A DNA stretch of 64,000 bases from Marsupella aquatica (lineage: Eukaryota > Marchantiophyta), in assembly GCA_973895155.1 (NCBI GenBank), contig OZ316898.1, positions 3,720,001 through 3,784,000 of the forward strand. The letters are read 5' to 3'. The translations under genes and the position numbers were made by a program. Of the stretch, positions 11,947-24,022 are shown piece by piece (position 1 is the stretch's first letter; each line of letters opens with the position of its first letter). A model generated the notes under the pieces. The model was not told where the DNA came from. It did not search any database and worked only from the letters and a program-made list of their open reading frames with translations.

Positions 11947-14900
11947 TTACAATATTTGTAAATAATTACAATGCCTTGAAAAACTATTGGAGTCTAATAC
12001 TTTGGTAAAAGCATCTGCTGGATTAAGCTTTCCATCAATCTTGACAAGCTCAAATTCATCATCCGATAATGTCTGTCGGATGAAATGATAGCGGACATCA
12101 ATGTGCTTGACCCTGCCATCCATCACCTGATTCTTGGCAGTGTAAATTGCACTTTGACTGTCACAATGAAGATATACACACTCCTATGATAAACCCATCT
12201 CCGTGACAAGCTTTTTCAACCAAATGGTCTCTGATGCTGCTTCTACTGCTGCTACATACTCGGCATCCATAGTAGACTTTGCAACACACTTTTGGAGAGT
12301 AGACTTCCAACTAATGCATCCACTAGCAAGTGTAAATATATATCCAGTTGTCGATCTCCTCTTATCCAGATCACCTGCGTAGTCTACATCCACATAACCT
12401 TGAAGCACTTTCATATTGTTTGAACTTGCATCAAACAATAAACCCTTCTTAGTGGAACCTCTGATGTAGCGCAAAATCCATTTCACTGCTTCCCAATGAA
12501 CTTTTCCTGGATTTGCCATGTATCTACTTACCTTGCTAACGGCATAAGCTATGTCTGGTCGGGTGCATACCATGAGATACATTAAACTACCCATAGCACT
12601 TTCATAAGGAACTTTGGACATCAAACTTTTTTCTGTCGCATCCGATGGACAAAATGTTGCAAAAATATTGAAATGCCTTGCCAAAGGAACACTCACAGCC
12701 TTAGCATCTGCCATGTTGAGTTTTGAGAGTACCTTCTCTGCATATCTTTTCTGCGTCAGCCAAAGTTTGGCTTTGTTAACATCCCTGACAATCTCCATGC
12801 CTAGGATCCTCTTGGCTGTGCCCAAATCCTTCATCTTAAACTCAGAACTGAGTTGGGCCTTAAGCTTATCAACTTCGTCCCTATCCTGTGCTGCAATGAG
12901 CATGTCATCCACATAAAGTACAAGGATGACAAGCTTAAAACCTGTGTTGTTCACACGCCTTATGTAAACACATGGATCGTACACGCTTCGCACAAATCCA
13001 AACGATTTCAAAAATTCATCAAAACGCTTGTTCCACTGCCTTGGGCTCTGCTTTAATCCATACAAGGATTTTAGCAACCTGCATACCAAATTTTCCTTGC
13101 CCTTTTGCATAAAACCGTCTGGTTGCCTCATGTAAATCACCTCATCCAACGATCCATATAAGAATGCCGTGACAACATCCATTTGATCTAAAACCAGATC
13201 AAATAAAACTACAAGAGCACATAGCAAACGTATTGTTGAATACTTTGCTGCAGGTGAAAAAACCTCATTGTAGTCTATACCTTTTTGTTGAGTAAAACCC
13301 TTGGCTACCAACCGAGCCTTAAATATTTTCTCAGCATCCTCCGTGGGTCATCTTTCTTCCTATCCACCCACTTGCTGTCAACAGCCTGCTTGTCACTAGG
13401 TAGACTTGTGAGTTCCCAAGTCTTGTTATCATGAAGTGATTTCATTTCTATGCGCATCGCCGCCTGCCACTGTTGCTTCTCCATAGAAGCTAGGACCTCT
13501 CAAAATGAGGATGGATCTCCATCTTCTGTCACCAATGCATCAATAGATTCTTCATCCAAATCCACTTGATTAGAAGAAAGCCAAGTTCCATACCTTTCCC
13601 GGGCTTGACATTTTCGAGTTCCTCTTCGCATTGAAGACTCTAGCTGATCTGATTGTAGTGTGCTTTGCCTTACAGTGGTGTCAATATATTCGTTATCTGA
13701 CACATCCTTTCCCCTTATATCCTCTAGAGGAGGAGATTGCTCTTTGTTAGCAGTAGGGAATTGATCTATCTCCCCCTCCTTGAATGATTTTTCTTCATTG
13801 AAGGATACATCCCGACTAACAAATAACTTGCAATCAACTGGATCCCACAACCGATAACCTTTAACTTCACGCTAATAACCAAGAAAAATGCATTTTTGGG
13901 CTCTAGGATCTAGCTTAGTCCTATTGTTGCTAGGAACATGTGCATATGCTTCACAACCAAAAACCCTAAGCTTTGAATAATCAGTAGGTCGATTGTGCCA
14001 TAGCTCAAAGGGGGTTTTGTAAGTAATTGCCCGACTAGGAGAGAGATTTACTAGATAAGCATCTATGTTGACAGCTTCCGCCCAAAAGATTTGTGGCAAT
14101 TTAGAGTGGATCAACATGCTCCTTGCTCGCTCCAACAATGTGCGGTTGAGTCGCTCAACAACACCATTTTGCTCAGGAGTGTACACAGTTGTGAGATGGT
14201 GAGTAATTCCCTTATTTGCACAATACGTGTTGAACTCACCAGAGGTGTATTCACCACCATTATCTGATCGTAGATATCTCACATTCTTTGTAGTCTGTGT
14301 CTCAACTTGAGCTACCCATTGTTTGAAGATGGAAAGCACTTCAAACTTATGGGTAACAAAATAAATCCAAACAAACCTTGAGTAATCATCGATAAACGAT
14401 ACATAGTATTGTTTGCTTGAATGTGAGGAAACCAGAGCAGGACCCCACACATCGGAATGAATATACTCAAGTACAACTTTAGAATGATGAATGACAGTCA
14501 GAAATGGAGTTCTTGTTTTCTTGCCGACAATGCAATGATCACAAAAACTCAACTTGCATGCTTGCAATCCTGGTAGGAGATGTCGCTTGTGTAAGATTTC
14601 CAAACTTTTTTCACTCATGTGACCAAGTCGAGCATGCCATAAATTGATTTTCTCCTCCTGAGATGTGACCAAATTGACTTTGGCGAGAAGTGTGGTGCCT
14701 TCCAAGACATAGATGTTTCTTTTCCTCTTGCCAATAAGAACTTCAGTTGATCCATGCGTGACTGTTAACACCCCATCAGTTGCACTCCATTGATAACCCT
14801 TCGCATCCAAGTAGCCAAGAGAAATCAAATTCTTACACATTTCTGGAATGTGTCTGACATTTGATAGAGTACAGTACTTGCCAGCGGGTAGTTGAATCTT

Positions 14901-15977
14901 TACGGATCCAATCCCTAAAACTTTGCAAGAATGATTATTTCCCATCAAAACAAATCCGTTGATAGGAGTGTAGGATGAGAAAAGTTCACGCATATAGCAC
15001 ATGTGATACGAGCAAGCGGAATCCAAGATCCATTGACAATCCTCAACTTGGGAAGTGGTACACAATGCAAATCCTTCACTATCCTCTTCTCGAACAACTA
15101 CTTGGGCTGAAGAACCGGCAACTTCCTTGAATGTGTCTTTGACGCGACAATCCTTCTTCATGTGGCCCACTTTGTCACACTTCCAACACTTTATCTCATG
15201 AGTAGACTTGGATGGTGATTTGGATCGAGATCTAGATCTGGATCTAAACCTCCTACCAAAAGATCGGTCATGAAACCTTCCTCGCTCCATGGGAACTGGG
15301 TTAAACCTTTTGTTTTCATGAGATGGCTCCCTTGATTTGCCTCTTTCTACCAACAGTGTTGTTGATGATGAGGTTGAGGTAGGATGAGCTGAAGAAACCA
15401 GCTTAGACTGCATGTCATCGGTCAAGAGGGCACTCACCACATCATTGTAGGATATAGTTATCTTATCACGGAATAGAAGAACTCGAGACAAAGATTGGTA
15501 CGAAGGTGGTAGTGAGCTCAAGAGTTGTAAGGCTTTCTTTTCTTCGCTCAAATGCTCCCCCAAATTCTCTAGGTCAACCACAAGATCATTGAACTGATCG
15601 ATATGATCTTGAATCTTGACTCCATCAGCCATTTTGAATTGCATGAGCTTCAGGCTTGCATACATTCGGTTTGACATCTCCTTCTTGTAGTACTTGTTGC
15701 GCAATGCTTGAAACAAGTCCGTCACCGTTTGTGTTGCTTTTTCCTCGAACTGCTTCTTCACATTGTTTTTCAGGTACATGCCAACAATACTTACCGCTTG
15801 ATCCTGGAGATCATGCCAATCATCATCTTCCATCTCCTTGGGTTGAGATCTTAGTACCTTGCCTAGGCCCATCGCCCTAAGTGCATCCCTCACGTTACGT
15901 TCCCACATTGTATAGTCTATCCGACCATCAAATTTTTCCATCTCAAACCTTTGACCTCCAATCCTAGTAGTCGCCAT
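11947..15977 (-). pseudogene. Ty1/copia Gag-Pol polyprotein, broken
   Basis: Read from ATG at 15975-15977. The first 701 residues (to 13872) hold Gag, a zinc knuckle CX2CX4HX4C at residues 264-277 preceded by an Arg/Ser-rich stretch (243-257), the protease DSA triad (319-321), the integrase HHCC motif (H448, H453, C479, C482) and the integrase catalytic residues D509, D572 and E608. A TAG at 13872-13874 interrupts the frame; copia element 2 has glutamine there. The frame continues to a TGA at 13500-13502, then shifts once near 13310-13370. Reverse transcriptase resumes by 13311 with YVDD at residues 133-136 of that segment, followed by RNase H (DVDYAGD, DAEY). A third stop (TAG, 12184-12186) lies inside RNase H, and the natural end is the TAA at 11947-11949. 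Catalytic motifs are intact, so inactivation is recent. Confidence 0.95.
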
Positions 15978-17120
15978 CGCTGGAATGCCAAATGTAGTGT
16001 GGAGTCGCCTTCCGACAAGAAATAAACGTCGAATGCTCAGATGTGGGGTGTGAAAATAAGGCCAAAAATGAAAGTTGGTGAATTTTGAAACTGATCACTC
16101 CTATGTATAGCCCACAAGGTAACGCTCTGAATTTGGAAAATGGTTTGTCAAATGGACTCTCGAGTGCCAAGAATTTTTATTCCGACCGGAGGGGGGTAAA
16201 AGATGAAATAATTACCCCTCGAGGGAATCTCTTATGCCAAAGATTTCACTAGTATACATTTTCAGAATTGAACGCACCAATACTTGCCTAGCTTCCCCAA
16301 GTACGCCTCTCCAAAAGTTGAAGTTGATCCGATTTTATTTGCCGCTCGGAATCTTTGACCTTCGGTAAAAATTTAAGCCTCTGGAAAAGAATCTTTTTGG
16401 GAAATTCCGTCCGCCATTGTACAGCCTCTGTGGGGGACTTCACAGGGGGCACTTCCCCCTGCCCGAGCCCTAAAAGGCCTCCTCGAAGTTTTCAACCTCC
16501 TCGCGCATCCGCGGAAGTCGCGACTACTCGCGGTAGAAAGTACCCCTCGGCGGATTCACTCAAATTCCTGTCTCAGTTTTTGACGAAATCCAATTCTGAT
16601 TTCAAATTCAGAAATGAGACTTCGAGGGCATCAAGATTGATATAAAGAACTCGCAAAACAGTGGAGTAATGAGGGAGAAACAATTCGGTGAAAGTGACTG
16701 ATATTAAGTTATCCGCCATAGCCAAAATTTCGAGCTCAAAAAATGAGAATTGAAATTAAGATTGCTTCTCAACCGTTTGACGGAATTCAACGATGTTGAT
16801 ATCGAAACGTCTAGAAAGACAAGGCACTCAAGCGTATCTTAATTTCAAGTCCTGATAGAACAATCAAAAAGACTGATCTGAGAAATTGACCTTATCTCTT
16901 GCCCGATAACGTAAATTGAAAACTGTCACTTACAATTGTTTCCGTTTCTGACCTCAGGCCTTCATTGCTTCACTGAAATGAGCCCCTGGTTGTGTGCTCC
17001 ACACTTGTGAGAAGATTGAGTCCGATCTTCTTTCAATAGCTCCGCTTCGAAGAGGAAATCATCCGCTGTTCGCTTTGCTTGAAGCAAGTTCTATGGAGTT
17101 CCTAATCGACCGGAAAAAAA
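15978..17120 (-). other. 5' leader of copia element 1
   Basis: About 1.1 kb between the primer-binding site and the Gag start, with no long minus-strand frame. It presumably carries the packaging signal. The frame on the opposite strand at 16355-16645 has no support. Confidence 0.6.
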
Positions 17121-17128
17121 AACCTGAT

Positions 17129-17139
17129 CTCTGATACCA
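17129..17139 (-). other. Primer-binding site, initiator tRNA-Met
   Basis: On the minus strand this is TGGTATCAGAG, two bases (AT) inside the 5' LTR. It matches the complement of the 3' end of plant initiator tRNA-Met, the usual primer of plant copia elements. Confidence 0.9.
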
Positions 17140-17141
17140 AT

Positions 17142-17465
17142 TGTGGGGAGAAATCAGATCAGGGAAAACACTCCAAACATACACGTGCTCAATAGTTACG
17201 TGGTTCGCCTCAAGGTTGGCTACGTCCACGGGAAGACCAAGCTTTATTAACAGTTATGTGTCTACTCAAGCATCACCATAGCTCTCATCTCTTCAAGCTC
17301 TCATCTCTTGCTATATCATTGTGTTCTCTCTAAGGAACTCTCTTGTGTGTTCTCACACCACATACAAGTTGAAGAGATAAGGACCAATCTCTTCAACTAG
17401 GGTTTACTCTAACCCTAGTTAACATACTAACCATAGTTCAACCCAAGACTGAGTTAACCTCTACA
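17142..17465 (-). repeat. 5' LTR of copia element 1
   Basis: On the minus strand it starts TGTAGAGG and ends CTCCCCACA. It is collinear with 11429-11752; the differences cluster in its left 200 bp as seen on plus. As the 5' LTR it should carry the promoter and start of transcription. Confidence 0.95.
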
Positions 17466-17467
17466 AT

Positions 17468-17560
17468 TTCCGCATTACATGCGGCAATGCAAAGCAGAGT
17501 TCCGCAATACATGCGGCAATGGGAAGCAAAGTTCCGCATTACATGCGGCAATGCGAAAAC
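17468..17560 (+). repeat. 32-bp tandem repeat with internal CCGCA/TGCGG palindrome
   Basis: Three direct copies start at 17468, 17500 and 17532, each reading TTCCGCANTACATGCGGCAA followed by TGNNAAGC. CCGCA and TGCGG inside each unit are inverted. The copia element inserted exactly at its left margin, and its TSD overlaps the first unit. Confidence 0.9.
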
Positions 17561-18484
17561 AACATAACGTGAAAGTGCCTTGCTCAACCTCACTCGTTTC
17601 TGCTTGCTTCCTACTGTTTGGTCACTGCCGTTGCTCCTTGCCTCTGCAAAGTTCCGTTGCGCTGCTGCCTTGAATCACAACATGCGCTCATGCCTTGATA
17701 GCTGCCTCGATACTTCATTGGAATTGTTGATGTTTGCTCACTGCCGCTGCTTCGTTCCTTTGCTTTGCTCATTGTCGCGCGCTGCTTCATTCCTTTGCGC
17801 TGCAGCTCAGTTGTACATGGGCTGACAAATCTGAATTGGACTTGCACTCATGCTCACAGAGCACTGCTCGATACCGGACTGCTGCCCTCAATGGAAATCG
17901 TCAAGAACTCACTAGGATTGCTCCTTGCTGACTTCGTGTCCTTCGTCTTTCCTTAACGGTTGGTGCCAACATTTGATTCCAGCCACAAAATTTCTGGGAG
18001 GAGACTACTAGCCGTTCACACCTGATCGAAGCAAAGCTAATGTCAATGTTGCGACCTCTATGAAGCAGCAAGTACTGTAAAGCAAGGACTTACAAAGAAT
18101 TCCTCACAATCCTTGCTTATAGTGTTTCGAGTGTCACCTAACAATTCCTAACAGAATCTATGTCTACACTTGTCAGGTACTATTTTCTTTCGAACCTGTA
18201 TATAGTAGAGTGTAGGTATTTTACAGACATACAAAGGATGAGTATATGTCCTAAGCTTTCCTTACTTTGATATGTACTTTACAGAAATTCAGTGGTTACT
18301 TTGTATGCATGCACATCGATGCTCACAAAAATTAACTTCACTCTTTGCTACTCCTTACACTTGTGTATGTCTAATTAATTGGTTCACTCATTTATTACCC
18401 TCAATTTCTCTCTTGACTTTTGACATGTTCTTTCCATTAAATGACTATTGTGCAGGGCTTTTGAGTTCGGACTGTTTTGAAGCA
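17561..18484. other. Unassigned, upstream of transposase
   Basis: No gene recognised. The region contains CTGC-rich pieces and would be where the left end of the PIF/Harbinger element lies; I could not identify terminal inverted repeats. The transposase frame stays open upstream to 18272, without recognisable sequence. Confidence 0.4.
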
Positions 18485-19845
18485 ATGGTGCTCTCAAATG
18501 AGGAATGGGAAATAATACTGTCCATTATTGTTGCTCTCCATCAACTGCTCTTGCTGCAACTGCAATTGGCCACTCTGGTTGCCACCGATTCTTTACCACA
18601 TAGACTGGTGCAGGATGACAACGGTACACAATTTGCAAATTTATTTCGACTCTTTCAAACTATTCAACATGCATTTTACAGAGATTATCATCATATCTCT
18701 GGGAATTACATTGAACCTAGGTCAAGAGAGTGGAGCGGCTGGTATTTGATGCATGTCATCGAGCAGGATCCTGTTCGTTTCAAATATTTGTTTTGAGTGT
18801 CACCGACAACATTCATGTACATTTGTGACCTGGTTAGAGAAGACATGACAACGAATCCACCACTCGGCCTCCGCAATTTGATGAACAGGACATTGTCCGT
18901 TGAGCGTCAGGTTGCCATAGCCCTACGACGGGTTTCCAGTGGGTGTTTGCTACTGACACTTTTAGAGATGTTTGGCGTTTCCGTCCCATGCATATATCAG
19001 ATGTTGTTTGACAATTTGTTAGGGCTTTAATTGTGTGAGGCAGAGGGCAACATTTGAGTTGGCCGCAAGGAGAGGCCATGGCAAGGGTAAAAGAAGAATT
19101 TTGCCAATTGCAAGGATTCCCAAATTGTTGTGGTGCCATTGATGCCACTCATTTTCAAGTGGAGTTACCTCTTGGAACAAATTCTGTTGATTATCGTGAT
19201 TACAAACATGGTCAGAGCATTTCCATGCAAGCAGTCTGTGATAGTCATCTTCGATTTTTGGATGTTTTTTCAAGATGGCCTGGCAGCATTCAAGACTCTC
19301 GCCTTCTACAGGTGTCTGGTTTTTTTAGTGATGTTATGGAATATCACACAAAACTCTCCGGTCCGGTATTTACTTCTCCAACCGGATTCAGTACAAGGGA
19401 GTACATTATTGGAGATTCTGGTTACCCTGCTTATCCCTGGTTGCTTAACCCTTTTCCTGCTACAACAAAGCCTAGTCGCAAAAGACACTTTAATTATATG
19501 TTGAGCTCGACTAGGATGTGCGTGGAACGAGCTTTTGGGCAATTGAAGAATTGTTGGAGATTTATTTCACGCAAAATGTATAGGCCATCTCCTTATCGAC
19601 TAGCGCACTATATTACTTGTGCATGTATTCTTCATAATATTTGTATTGACCATGGAGATGTGTACGATCCAGCTTGGGGGATAGATCCAGACCCTCCTTA
19701 TGAACCTAGAGGGCCCCCTGCTGCACATCATAATTACGATAATGGGCGTAGATATCGCATTGCAATGATGGATCATTTGTTGCCAGAGATAGAGTGGGAG
19801 GAACAACAAAGGCGTAATGCTGCCCCTAGAGATCATAGATTGTGA
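18485..19845 (+). pseudogene. PIF/Harbinger transposase (DDE superfamily), broken
   Basis: The N-terminal part (18485-18796) ends at an in-frame TGA (18794-18796). The same frame then continues with a conserved Harbinger helix region, NRTLSVERQVAIALRR, up to a TAA at 19028. One frameshift leads to the catalytic part from 19054, 263 codons to a stop at 19843. In that part the acidic positions are D30 (AIDATHF), D81 (SIQDSRLL), D121 (GDSGYP) and E158 (VERAFG), in the order expected of the plant nuclease family related to HARBI1. The protein would cut and rejoin element ends in the nucleus. The catalytic half is uninterrupted, but the stop and frameshift upstream make the copy a pseudogene unless splicing bypasses them. 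I chose 18485 as the first sensible ATG; the true start is unknown. Confidence 0.9.
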
Positions 19846-19990
19846 TCACTTATGTTTTCACACATGTTTAAGGAAAATTTGAAATAAAATTTGTGATTGA
19901 AATGTGCATCAAAGTGTCATCAAAGATTGTACATAGTTTCATGTCACTCTCAATTCAAGCACTGTCTACACAAACCAAACAAATGCTACT

Positions 19991-21105
19991 TCATTGTGAA
20001 GGCCATGAAGAACTTGCAAGATTCTCCATCAGGACCTCAGTCAAACGTGTTATCTGCTCGGTTGTTGTCGTCATTGCTGTAGCCAAAGTCCTCTCTTGTC
20101 GCTCTCGGACCTGACACTCACGTTTTTGGATTTCACACTCACGTTCTTGGATGTGAGAATTGTGTTCACGAATTTCATAGTTGCGCTTGGCCAAGGAAGC
20201 CATGTCAACACAACTGTTGGCCATGGTTTTGAACTGCCCTTGCCTATCATTGCCAGACTTGAATGCCTTTCGCTTCACGCCTCTCTTGCTTGGGCCAGAA
20301 AAGTCCTGAGGGGATGATGGTTGTCTCACTCCATCAGTATTGTTGGTGTTCCCTTGTGCACTTTGTTGCGTTGGCCTTGCACAATCAGCCTGGCTAGCAT
20401 GTACAGACCTATCTTCATCAACGTCATCTTCATGATCACCTGCAAAACACAAAACTTGCTGCATTCAATAAAAAAAAGACGGTAGTAAAGAAATTTAACT
20501 CATAAACTAAAGATAGATACATTGTCTTGGGTAGCAAAGCACTTGTAGAGGTGAGAGTAAAAACTATCTTACTTTCTGACGACAAAATTAATGGATCCTC
20601 CTGGGGGTTTTGGTCCATCGAAGAAATGTCAGATAAGAATTGTTTAGGTGGAGTAATGTGCGGAATATCTGCATACCACTCCATCATTGTCTCATACAAA
20701 TCAATAGAGAAATTAGTGGGAAATCTCTTTTTGCGTCGCAACTTGTCATCCACATGTTGAAGTAGGAAATTTGCCCAGTTTTCTGCAAATTCTCATAGTC
20801 ATAAATCTTTTTGAACTTGCTGTCAATGAGCTGCCACTTCTTCTTACAACTGTTGTGATCTCGAATAGGATTAGTGCACCCCTCATCCTCCATAAATTTT
20901 GCCACTGCTTTCCATTTTAACTTAGTGCTGGTCATCTTCTGCTGAGTGGAGCCCCCAATACAACAGTATGGTACTCATTTTGTTTTGCTGCAATAAGAGC
21001 CTTCATCTCTGTGTCAGTCCAATCTGACAACTTACTCTTTCCTTGAGGTTGTGATGCACCTTGCCATGAAGTTGTGCCTTGACCACTCTGGTTTTGGCTT
21101 GTCAT
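19991..21105 (-). pseudogene. PIF/Harbinger ORF1-like trihelix (Myb/SANT) DNA-binding protein, broken
   Basis: Plant PIF elements encode a second Myb-like protein that binds element ends with the transposase. The ATG is at 21103-21105. The trihelix region begins near LSDWTDTEMKALI and continues through a WKAVAKFMEDEG segment and a CKKKWQLIDSKFKKIYDYE helix. Two frameshifts are visible, near 20935 and near 20750. A GT-AG intron (20572-20440, donor GTAAGA, acceptor TTTTGCAG) joins codons in frame. The last exon to 19991 is polar with a heptad-like, Glu/Arg-rich stretch ending in TEQITRLTEVLMENLASSS. The gene converges on the transposase with 145 bp between their ends. Confidence 0.75.
20440..20572 (-). 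other. Predicted intron in the trihelix gene
   Basis: On the minus strand it starts GTAAGATAG and ends TTTTGCAG. Removing it keeps the reading frame, with a serine codon split across the junction. Inside it the frame is hydrophobic and low in similarity to either exon. Confidence 0.7.
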
Positions 21106-21450
21106 TTGAAAGCCAAAAAACAATATGCAAATTACTTTGTCAAAAAGTTACAAAACTAATGGATAAAAAAAACAAATTGAGTCTCTGAAACATATGTAGA
21201 AGCAAACATACAAATTCCCAAACCACAAGAGTGTTTGAAAAAAACATCATTGCAAATTAAAACCATGGACTTTACTACTCATTCAAATTTTGCCAAAAGT
21301 TGTCGAAGCAAAGTTATCCCCAAAGTTACAATTATCAAAATACTCCAAAATGGTACATAGAAAGAACATTGTAAATACTAGGTCTTATGAGTATAACCCT
21401 CTATGTATCTAACTTTGAGGTTTCTTTTTAGCAAGGTAGTGCTTCTCCAA

Positions 21451-22006
21451 TCAAGGCCCAAGGTCTAGAGAATCATTATCCAAGCAAACTTTTTTTCTAC
21501 ATCTCACAGGAATAGCATCTCGGTCATGAGTTGATGGTCCTGTACTATTTGACACGTATGATGTATCTATTGCATTAAATGGAATTTTTCCATCCAACAC
21601 ATGTGTTTGTCCTGAATCTATCCTCCGGGAAATAAACCTTGAAAGGTTAGGAGAAATAGGAACTAAAGGTTCTCGTGCTACTTTCACAACTTTTCTCTCT
21701 CGTACATTCTCAAAAAAGTCTGGTTTGTGCTTCTGTCCTCTCCTCTGTAGGATCTGAATAGCCTCAAATTGCAAGCCTTCCAAGGTCTTGTTGTCTCTAT
21801 GAACCTGCTGATTTTCCGCTATCTCGTGCTTCAGTTGTTGGGTCTCTGTACCCAGGGTTTTGGAGTTTGACACCTCCTTCAACAAGGCAGGCCATAGCTC
21901 CTCACAAAACATTGACTCCATGTGAGTGAAGTATTCTTTTGCCTCTTTACACTTTTCCAAAATAATACGTCTTAGCAAGATCCTTCAAGTTATCTCTGCT
22001 AGCCAT
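21451..22006 (-). pseudogene. Unrecognised coiled-coil frame beside the Harbinger genes
   Basis: I do not recognise this protein. An ATG at 22004-22006 opens a frame that stops after about 20 codons. With one frameshift near 21975 it would join a 175-codon frame ending at 21451. The N-terminal half is charged and helical, with heptad-like spacing (KEAKEYFTHMESMFCEELW, then a Gln/Glu/His-rich stretch). The C-terminal half is basic and Ser/Asp-rich, with RCRKKVCLDNDSLDLGP at the end. It lies 345 bp beyond the start of the trihelix gene, on the same strand. It could be an extra element-borne gene, an exon of a longer ORF1, or an unrelated host fragment. Confidence 0.4.
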
Positions 22007-22008
22007 TG

Positions 22009-23862
22009 TGTCCAACCTGACCCTGAAAGGAAAAACCAAATTTGACACTAAAATTTTCATGAATAGTTTAATATATGGCCTGCTCGGTATGTACAAGGTT
22101 GGTGCATACAAGTACTAATAATTCGTGCACAAGTCTGTCTACCTACCACAAAGGCAAAGAGTAGTCACAAACTACAATTGTGCACTCCTTGTCAGTTTTG
22201 AACTAAATTTTTTGCCTTCTAGTACATGGCCAATTTTACAAGTACTGTTACAGTTTGGATTATTTACTCTCTCCTAGTGAAACTTGTCTATGAACGCGAG
22301 TAGAGAGTATAGTCGGGATTCTGGTCTCTGCAGTACTAATCGGGGCCCAAAGCAGTTCACGGAATGAAAGGCATTGAAGTCTATGACTTCATAGACTCTC
22401 CACGTAAATGATCGAGTTCCAGTCGAAAGCAAGGAAGTGAGATGAAGTGAAGTGAAGACAGGAAGCGAACGGAAAGGAAAGGAAAGGGAAGGAAGGAAGG
22501 AACACCAACGACGCAGCGCAGCTGGGTCTGCTGCTGCTGCTGCCTCAGGGCTTTACTGAGAGAGCTGAAATTTTTCAACCATATATGTGTGATGCAAGAG
22601 CCTAACAATTCTACAGTGCTATCAAACAGAAATCAGGATCGAATTGAATGTCGCTGCAAACATTCAATGTGATGGCGAAATTCATTACTTCACATGCGGA
22701 GCTTCGTATATGACAGAAACACAGGGATCTCCAAACCTTGGTTCTTAGATCGAGTCCACAGCAAATCGTTGGCTCCTGGATGATTGACGATGTTCTCCAC
22801 AGACTATCCTGCACCGGGTGCTATGTTGACGTACAATGCTCTTCTTGCCAATCGCAAATTGTTGATGCAATAATGCTGACAGCCTTCCCGAGATTCAATT
22901 CACATGAGAACTCAATTCGCAGCCTTCAATCGATTGCGTTTTTCACCTTCAATTTGCAGCCTGTCTGTGTATTTCTACGTCCGTGAAGGTGAGCGATCAT
23001 GTCTCGACAACCATATGCAGGGGCTCCTGGTGTTTGCAGGGCGAACACCAGGGGTGGGGAGCAGGTGCACAGTAAACTCGTCAAGAAGTCGGTGTGCAAC
23101 ACGTGTATCCTGTGCCATTTTGTTTTATTATCAGTTTAAAGTTCGGGACCTCAAGGGCCGGAAAATTTCCGACCCTTGCCCTTGCAAATCCAGTAAACAA
23201 GCCGTCACGACTGCCGGTCTGTCGCTTCATGTACAAATGCCACGGGTTCATTTAAGGGTCGGAACATTCAGGACCTTGCACATGCAAGACGGCCCTAAGA
23301 AGTTTGAATTTCCAAACCTTTATGGGTGAGAACCTATATGAAAACCTAACCCTTGACAAGTACACTACAATACCTTTTCATATTCCGTCCTGGCCAAAAG
23401 TAAGGTTCACTCACAAGAATTACCTGTGACATCAAAATGACCCCTGGGTCAAACCTCCTTGGAGAATAATTAAGTATGCTAACTGTGGTTAAACCACACC
23501 TTCCCATATAAAAGCTTGTATAATAGGCCCCATTCTATGCTGGCGACTGCTCATTCCTGCCCCGCAGGAACAATACTCATCATAAAAAGTGAAGCCCAAG
23601 TCTATTCCTAGTGAAACGAATTGTGTGCACTATATGATGAGAGTTATGGGTAACCCGTGGCTCTTATACAGGTAATTGTTTTATAGCTCTCATTATAGCT
23701 ATCTGGCATCTGGCTATACTCTAAGCATACTTTTCTTTTGCTTTTAGTGTGAGCAGAGATGAAAGCAGACCATAAAATGATCTAGCATTTTTATCAGTCT
23801 TCAGACCCAAAATTAAGGATGAGATCACTAGAGAAACAACTTTTACTATCCAAAACTCGACC
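22009..23862. other. Unassigned; purine-rich and CTG tracts
   Basis: No gene recognised. 22440-22502 is a GAA/GGAA-rich tract, followed by a short CTG run (22529-22542). 23133-23296 contains inverted fragments (CTTGCACATGCAAG, GGGCCGGAAAATTTCC). A TATA-like CATATAAAAG is at about 23506. Confidence 0.45.
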
Positions 23863-23966
23863 AGATTACGTGAGTGTCCCATTCAGGTTTTCTAAGGAGG
23901 ATACACTGTCTTACAGATTACATTAGTGTCCCATTCAGGTTTTCTCAGGAGGATACACTGTCTTAC
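23863..23966 (+). repeat. Tandem duplication, 52-bp unit
   Basis: Two copies start AGATTAC and AGATTACA at 23863 and 23915, each containing AGTGTCCCATTCAGG and GGAGGATACACTGTCTTAC. They differ at only a few positions. Confidence 0.95.
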
Positions 23967-24008
23967 TGATGCAAAGTTTGTGTCCTCTATATTTTGTGCC
24001 TCACAAAC

Positions 24009-24022
24009 TGGCGCCGCCAGGA
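24009..24022 (+). other. Possible retrotransposon primer-binding site (TGGCGCC type)
   Basis: TGGCGCCGCCAGGA follows a TCACA end after a 3-base spacer, like the start of the internal region of many plant Ty3/gypsy-type elements. A TATA-like box 0.5 kb upstream could belong to a decayed LTR. No second LTR or gag was found, so this is tentative. Confidence 0.25.

Larger units (their letters stand above)
11424..17470 (-). mobile_element. Complete Ty1/copia LTR retrotransposon, element 1
   Basis: A full-length element read on the minus strand. It has two 324-bp LTRs (11429-11752 and 17142-17465), a perfect 5-bp target duplication ATTTC (11424-11428 and 17466-17470), a primer-binding site for initiator tRNA-Met next to the right LTR and a polypurine tract next to the left LTR. 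The internal order Gag, protease, integrase, reverse transcriptase, RNase H is the Ty1/copia order. The LTRs differ at about 10 of 324 positions (roughly 97% identical), so the insertion is fairly young. Gag-Pol is nevertheless broken by three stops and one frameshift, so this copy cannot make its own full protein. It inserted just beside the 32-bp CCGCA repeat at 17468. Confidence 0.96.

Noticed and set aside
12614-13056. Plus-strand frames inside copia element 1
   Set aside because: They are antisense to reverse transcriptase and RNase H, which carry clear conserved motifs.
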